A stretch of DNA of 5,333 nt. Source: an uncultured Acidobacteriota bacterium. GTDB lineage: Bacteria > Acidobacteriota > Vicinamibacteria > Vicinamibacterales > UBA8438. Positions within the stretch are counted from its first letter, which is position 1. Each line of letters begins with the position of its first letter. The notes under the pieces are model-generated. The model did no database searches. It was given only the letters and a program-made list of their open reading frames with translations, and was not told the origin of the DNA. Positions 4,837-5,333 of the stretch are shown here, one piece after another. Where the stretch lies: positions 1 to 5,333 of the forward strand of contig CAJWMX010000236.1 of the NCBI GenBank assembly GCA_913043805.1. The letters are read 5' to 3'. The position numbers and the translations under genes were made by a program.

Positions 4837-5333
4837 ATGGCCGGCCCGTCCCCGCCCTGGCGCCGCGCGCTCATCTTCTGTCACCGCTGGCTCGGCATTG
4901 CCGGGAGCCTGCTCTTTATCTCCTGGTTCGCCTCGGGCGTCGTTCTCATGTATGCCGGGATGCCGGCGCTCGACGCGGCGGATCGGCTGAGACGGCTCCC
5001 ACCGCTCGACCTCAGCGATGCCGCGGTCGGAGTCGGCGAGGCGGCGGTCACGGTCGGCTTCACACCGCGTCGCATCGTGGTGGGCATGCTGGGCGAGCGT
5101 CCCGTCTACCGCCTGGCCGGGTCTGGTGAGTGGGCCACCATCTTCGCTGACAACGGAACACCACTCGATGGCCTGAGCCGGGGGCAGGCCATGGAGGTGG
5201 CGCGACGGTTCGCGCCAGAGCACGCCGACACGGCGAGCTACGACCGGCGGATGGTCGAGCCCGACCAGTGGACGTTGCAGAGCCGCGTGTTCTTCCCGCT
5301 GCACCGGATCGCACTGAACGATGCCGCCGGCAC
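4837..5333 (+). CDS. PepSY-associated transmembrane protein, 5' part (runs off the window)
   Basis: The frame is open from ATG 4837 to the window end, giving 165 complete codons. An in-frame stop at 4798-4800 limits the start to ATG 4837 or TTG 4831. No good Shine-Dalgarno is present; GGCGG at 4819-4823 is weak and far. The N-terminus has a short basic stretch, then ALIFCHRWLGIAGSLLFISW, part of one transmembrane helix at about 12-40 ending in LMYAGMP. The HRWLG entry to the first helix is typical of PepSY-associated membrane proteins (the PiuB-like, iron-uptake or reductase-associated group). A soluble region follows with VYRLAG and a PepSY-like strand-helix pattern, then WTLQSRVFFPLHRIALND (145-162), matching the family's PLHR-x-x-x-x-D signature. 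The full protein would be expected to have further transmembrane helices beyond the window. Members are linked to envelope redox and iron processes, but the function here is unknown. The adjacent heme-c lipoprotein suggests a redox context. Confidence 0.82.
   Translation, partial: MAGPSPPWRRALIFCHRWLGIAGSLLFISWFASGVVLMYAGMPALDAADRLRRLPPLDLSDAAVGVGEAAVTVGFTPRRIVVGMLGERPVYRLAGSGEWATIFADNGTPLDGLSRGQAMEVARRFAPEHADTASYDRRMVEPDQWTLQSRVFFPLHRIALNDAAG

Noticed and set aside
4564..5304. - strand open frame (246 codons) opposite the cytochrome and PepSY genes
   Set aside because: It spans two recognised + strand genes and their spacer, and its composition is typical of an antisense shadow.

Overview
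This is a GC-rich bacterial chromosome segment with six protein-coding loci, five on the + strand and one on the - strand. There is no sign of phage, insertion sequence, CRISPR array, tRNA or rRNA. The gene mix is a YajQ-type protein, an M48 peptidase with a TerB module, an exported NHL/PAL-like propeller, an exported cyclase-family hydrolase, a heme c lipoprotein and a PepSY membrane protein. Together with the strong G/C bias at third codon positions, this fits a free-living Gram-negative soil or sediment bacterium. Acidobacteriota (for example Vicinamibacteria) is my best guess, but it is an inference from gene style and not a demonstrated placement.

Left part (1-1603). The 3' end of a yajQ-family gene is followed 7 bp later by an M48 zinc metallopeptidase. 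The peptidase reading frame ends at an amber codon (1116-1118). Protein-like sequence continues in the same frame to about 1220, then resumes one frame over from about 1221-1235 as a TerB-like domain ending at 1603. The simplest reading is one M48-TerB fusion gene broken by a premature stop plus a single-base frameshift, by real decay or by sequence error.

Middle part (1667-4071). An exported or membrane-anchored six-bladed NHL propeller resembles peptidyl-hydroxyglycine alpha-amidating lyase (PAL) and keeps that enzyme's signature residues. It converges on an exported cyclase-family (kynurenine-formamidase-like) metal hydrolase on the - strand. The 161-bp gap between the stop codons, plus the adjoining gene ends, is packed with dyad symmetry. 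It holds a 10-bp stem around the first stop codon, a 9-bp stem, a heptamer tandem repeat, a perfect 12-bp hairpin, and a perfect 18-bp inverted repeat whose right arm is the last codons and stop of the cyclase gene.

Right part (4072-5333). A 215-bp divergent intergenic region with a perfect TATAAT precedes a small heme-c lipoprotein of cytochrome c' type. A PepSY-associated transmembrane protein follows on the same strand and runs off the window. These last two may form a small envelope redox unit.

I see no convincing undescribed multi-gene system. The best second-look items are the broken M48-TerB gene, the intact PAL-like active-site pattern in a bacterial protein, the nested hairpins between the convergent genes (especially the 18-bp one copying a gene end), and the cytochrome c'-PepSY pairing.
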